Source: Alphaproteobacteria bacterium (GTDB taxonomy: Bacteria > Pseudomonadota > Alphaproteobacteria > TMED109). From it: 64,000 nucleotides of DNA. The DNA lies in assembly GCA_022819905.1 (NCBI GenBank), contig JAJEGJ010000008.1, positions 36,697 to 100,696 of the forward strand, in the 5' to 3' direction. This document shows positions 61,558-64,000 of the stretch, piece by piece; within the stretch, counting starts at the first letter, position 1, and every line of letters starts with the position of its first letter. A program made the position numbers and the translations under genes. Below the pieces are notes generated by a model. The model had not been told where the DNA came from, did no database searches, and saw only the letters and a list, made by a program, of their open reading frames with translations.

Positions 61558-61983
61558 ATGACAGACGACAGCCTTTTTCGTGACATCACGCTTGCTCTGG
61601 GCGGCATCATTTGCGGTGGAGCTGGCGGATTGCTGATCAGCTGGCTGCTCCACAAAGCGCAATTCAGGGAACTCCGCGAGAAAATTGCCAAACTGGAAAG
61701 CGATGGGCGAGGGAACGCCGAGACTCACCTCCCTGTCAGCATCAATCCCTCATTCAATTTCACCATGACCGGAGAAGATGCCTCGCGGATAGCGGGAAGC
61801 GGTCAATCCGTTGAAGGTGTAATTGGTCAATTCAACGATAATGTCGTTCGGTTTGGTACCCGATATGGTCAGATTTCTGTGCGCTTAGGCAGCGCAGAAG
61901 AAACTCAGGTTGATCTCGTTACTTGGCTTCATCGGAACGGTTTGTTGGCTCCGCTTGGCGATGACGCCGGCGCGGGCTCTTAA
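61558..61983 (+). CDS. Small membrane-anchored hypothetical protein
   Basis: 141 aa. An N-terminal helix (LALGGIICGGAGGLLISWLL, residues ~12-31) is followed by a short coiled-coil-like stretch, FRELREKIAKLESDG. The remainder is a soluble, beta-rich domain with a Gly/Asn/Ser-rich centre. No family recognised. It resembles single-TM small proteins found in accessory islands; the upstream region offers only a weak ribosome-binding site. Confidence 0.6.
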   Translation: MTDDSLFRDITLALGGIICGGAGGLLISWLLHKAQFRELREKIAKLESDGRGNAETHLPVSINPSFNFTMTGEDASRIAGSGQSVEGVIGQFNDNVVRFGTRYGQISVRLGSAEETQVDLVTWLHRNGLLAPLGDDAGAGS

Positions 61984-62009
61984 AATCCGCTCCAATTATT
62001 TGTTGGGGT

Positions 62010-62330
62010 TGGGAACCACTTGGAATGCTGATCGAGGAAGGCCCACAGAACGGTCTCTGCAAACCGAAGTCAGCATATGGATCAGGTACGCCCATCCTTC
62101 GTATCAACGGCTTTTATGAAGGTGGCGTAATTGACCCTGCAAATTGCAACGATTGTGTTTGGATGAAGTGATAGTGAAGAAATATGTTCTCGCCGAGGGA
62201 GATATCGTTATCAATCGCGTAAATGGCCGCGCGTTTCTCGGAACATCCGCTGTTATTCCGAGAATTGGCGAGTTCGCCGTTTTTGAATCGAACAAACCCC
62301 GTCAACCCCTTTGCACCAATTCCGAATAAA
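62010..62330 (+). pseudogene. hsdS: Fragment of type I restriction specificity subunit HsdS
   Basis: From 62010 the frame reads WEPLGMLIEEGPQNGLCKPK and then SAYGSGTPILRINGFYEGG, with NCNDCVWMK before a stop. In the next frame (from ~62162) DEVIVKKYVLAEGDIVINRV and NGRAFLGTSAVIPRIGEFAVFESN continue in the right order. G(P/I)QNG...G.PILRI and LxxGDxxINRVN...G.SAVIP are hallmarks of HsdS target-recognition domains. Only ~105 residues of a normally ~400-aa protein remain, with a frameshift, so it is a dead remnant. No hsdM or hsdR is in the window. Confidence 0.72.
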
Positions 62331-62385
62331 CCATGAGCCAGCCCGCGGTCAAGGTAACGAGAGGTCAGACGACTTGGACAGTTTC

Positions 62386-64000
62386 TCAGTCTATGCGGCG
62401 ATACTCCAACGTGTAGTCATACGACTCTCCTCCGTCTCTCGGGTGGAGTTTTGTTTGTCTCCGAAGCAGCAAATGATTCCCTACCAGCCTATATGTGCTC
62501 GAAACAGTGTATGGGTGGCTCACAATCCAAGATGTATACCAATTGTGCTCTTCCGTTATCAATAGTTCCTCGCCCTCGCAGTTGCCATGGAATACTACCT
62601 CTATTGTGTCTCCGTCGTATTGAAAATCTTGCGGACCGGCTACAAAGCGCAGAACATCTGACTCGCCTATTCGCACCGAATGCGGCCTAGACTTTGGATT
62701 CCTGTTGAAAAGCGCATCATGCCGGCTAAACAGATAGGTAGTGGAATTAGAAGTAAGATTCCAACCTATTTCCAGATAATAATCATACCCATGGGAGTCG
62801 GTGTAGACAAACGCGCCGGTGATGTCGGGGCAGCCTTCTCTCAGCCGGTGGGCTTCTCGCTCGCGTTTCTCTTCTTCCTCTGCCCTCAATCGACGCGTTT
62901 CGGCCTCCTGTCCTGCCTTCTCCTCCGCCATCTTTTCCAAGGTGCGATTCGCATGCGACAGCAATTCCAGGGCCGATGCGTACAACTCTGAATTTCTACT
63001 TATGCGAACCACATATGATTCCAACAGCTTCCTTCCCTTGAGAATATCTTCCGGGCTTGTACCAGATTCTACTAGAACCTTTCCAAAGATGTGGGCGAAT
63101 TCGGCCGGTGGCTCAATGTCCAAAGCCTCGATTTTTTCGAGCGCCCGAATTGCTTCATGCGGTTCGCCGATCTCAAGTGCCTTAACTGCCTCCAGCAGGT
63201 ATTGGTCCGCGACAATGTGGGACGGCAGCGCCTGTTCCCGAGAAGGGTTGGTTCGGGAATCATACTTCTCTAACAGGCCTTCCATTGCGAATTTGTGATG
63301 GACTTCGCCGCTGGCGCCCTGAAGTGCTTCCACCTCCTCCCTTGTCAGGTAACCCGTCGCCTCAGCACCCTTCGCTTGCTGCCAATCCCGAATCGCAGAT
63401 CTGGTTCGAGGGCCAAATACGCCGTCTGAAGGGCCTGCATCGAAACCCAGAGCGGACAAGCCACGTTGCACTTGAGCGCGTTGTTCACGCGTAAGCGCAT
63501 CGTCCTCGTGCCGTCGCCGATCCTCTCCTGCTGCCCGGCCCTGCAACTGCTGACGCATGGTATTCCATTGGGCATCACTCTCGGATTCCATCTGTGAACT
63601 CTTTTCGCTATCGTCCAACTTCAATGCTTGGCTTGGTGGTCCAGCCGGGGTATCGATCTTTGACACCCCGCATGCCTTGTCGTTTCGGGAAACTTCCCAA
63701 TCTCCCCCGAGATCCTGTTCTGGAATCGCGCACTCGTACCCGGACAAGCCAATGCGGTAAGTTGAATCAGGTGAATACGAAGCCGCCGTGATGATGACTC
63801 CGCACCCAAGTTGATCTAGGACGGCTGGACGATCCCAGTGGAGTTCCCATCCGCTGCACAGCGTCCTTTCCTTGGTTTCAGAATCAAAGAAAAGCCAGTA
63901 TGGCTCGAAAACACCCGGCCCGATTAGTTCTGGCGCTCGGTTAACTCCTTCTTTCAATGGTCTAGTGACATTCATCAGTGCTGCATCCTCGAATATGAAC
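62386..64000 (-). CDS. Peptidoglycan-binding-domain protein with helical repeat and coiled coil, 5' end outside window
   Basis: At least 529 aa. The frame stays open upstream of the first ATG at 63975 to the window edge (FEDAAL precedes it in frame), so the true start probably lies beyond. A PG_binding_1-like domain is seen around residues 160-220 of the visible part (VQRGLSALGFDAGPSDGVFG, TRSAIRDWQQAKG). TPR-like helices follow (AVKALEIGEPHEAIRALEKIEAL), then a charged coiled coil (KAGQEAETRRLRAEEEEKRE). A C-terminal beta-rich domain of ~140 residues has YDYYLEIGWNLTSNSTTYLF and ends YTLEYRRID. It could be an envelope-associated or protease-linked scaffold; function unknown. Confidence 0.75.
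   Translation of the reverse strand, partial: FIFEDAALMNVTRPLKEGVNRAPELIGPGVFEPYWLFFDSETKERTLCSGWELHWDRPAVLDQLGCGVIITAASYSPDSTYRIGLSGYECAIPEQDLGGDWEVSRNDKACGVSKIDTPAGPPSQALKLDDSEKSSQMESESDAQWNTMRQQLQGRAAGEDRRRHEDDALTREQRAQVQRGLSALGFDAGPSDGVFGPRTRSAIRDWQQAKGAEATGYLTREEVEALQGASGEVHHKFAMEGLLEKYDSRTNPSREQALPSHIVADQYLLEAVKALEIGEPHEAIRALEKIEALDIEPPAEFAHIFGKVLVESGTSPEDILKGRKLLESYVVRISRNSELYASALELLSHANRTLEKMAEEKAGQEAETRRLRAEEEEKREREAHRLREGCPDITGAFVYTDSHGYDYYLEIGWNLTSNSTTYLFSRHDALFNRNPKSRPHSVRIGESDVLRFVAGPQDFQYDGDTIEVVFHGNCEGEELLITEEHNWYTSWIVSHPYTVSSTYRLVGNHLLLRRQTKLHPRDGGESYDYTLEYRRID

Overview
The window is GC-rich bacterial chromosome, most likely from an alphaproteobacterium and probably an uncultured environmental one. 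Four things point there: the divergent ruvX / gatC-gatA-gatB block, two TRAP transporter sets, a soluble NAD-type formate dehydrogenase, and two tRNA-Gln genes alongside GatCAB. GatCAB is the route to Gln-tRNA in bacteria without GlnRS. This placement is inference from gene content, not from a marker phylogeny.

Left part (1-24.6 kb): a truncated IlvD/Edd sugar-acid dehydratase, an outer-membrane beta-barrel protein, chaC, an acuI-type reductase, an amidase and a VOC protein come first. A homoprotocatechuate (4-hydroxyphenylacetate) meta-cleavage operon follows at 6.8-13.7 kb: hpaB, hpaE, hpaD, an hpaG-type FAH protein, a PaaK-like adenylate-forming enzyme and a MarR regulator. A perfect 12-bp palindrome sits at its promoter. 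A convergent dctPQM TRAP operon is next, then tRNA-Pro and tRNA-Gln, moaA with a ModE-like inverted repeat, nadK, a minus-strand run ybdK-mnmA-hydrolase, and a second TRAP permease pair without a binding protein.

Middle part (25-50 kb): a Tat-exported PhoX/DUF839 protein, a peptide-type ABC transporter (binding protein and two permeases, no ATPase), a stand-alone GPP34 protein, a PDZ protein, an HCCA-isomerase-like protein and a dienelactone hydrolase. A second tRNA-Gln, a 955-aa LysM protein with six acidic Pro/Ala/Glu repeats, thpR, a GST, a flavin reductase, gatCAB and ruvX follow. The formate dehydrogenase block has fused FdsG-FdsB plus FdsA behind a flavin monooxygenase-like gene, and a DapA-family protein comes after it.

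Right part (50.3-64 kb) is accessory DNA. It holds a Phd/VapC module, a crotonase, a decayed gene, an IS630-like remnant and an AT-rich patch. A three-gene redox cassette at 54.3-57.6 kb encodes a GPP34 domain fused to a di-heme b-type membrane domain, an 11-haem-motif cytochrome c and a DUF3365-type haem protein. Beyond it are a methyltransferase, a PD-(D/E)XK nuclease with a frameshifted partner gene, a broken hsdS fragment and a peptidoglycan-binding-domain protein that runs off the window.

The best candidate for an undescribed system is the GPP34-cytochrome b / multihaem cytochrome c / DUF3365 cassette. GPP34 is known as a membrane-associated, phosphoinositide-binding fold in eukaryotes. 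Its fusion to a transmembrane electron-transfer module suggests a redox conduit with a cytoplasmic lipid- or membrane-sensing domain.
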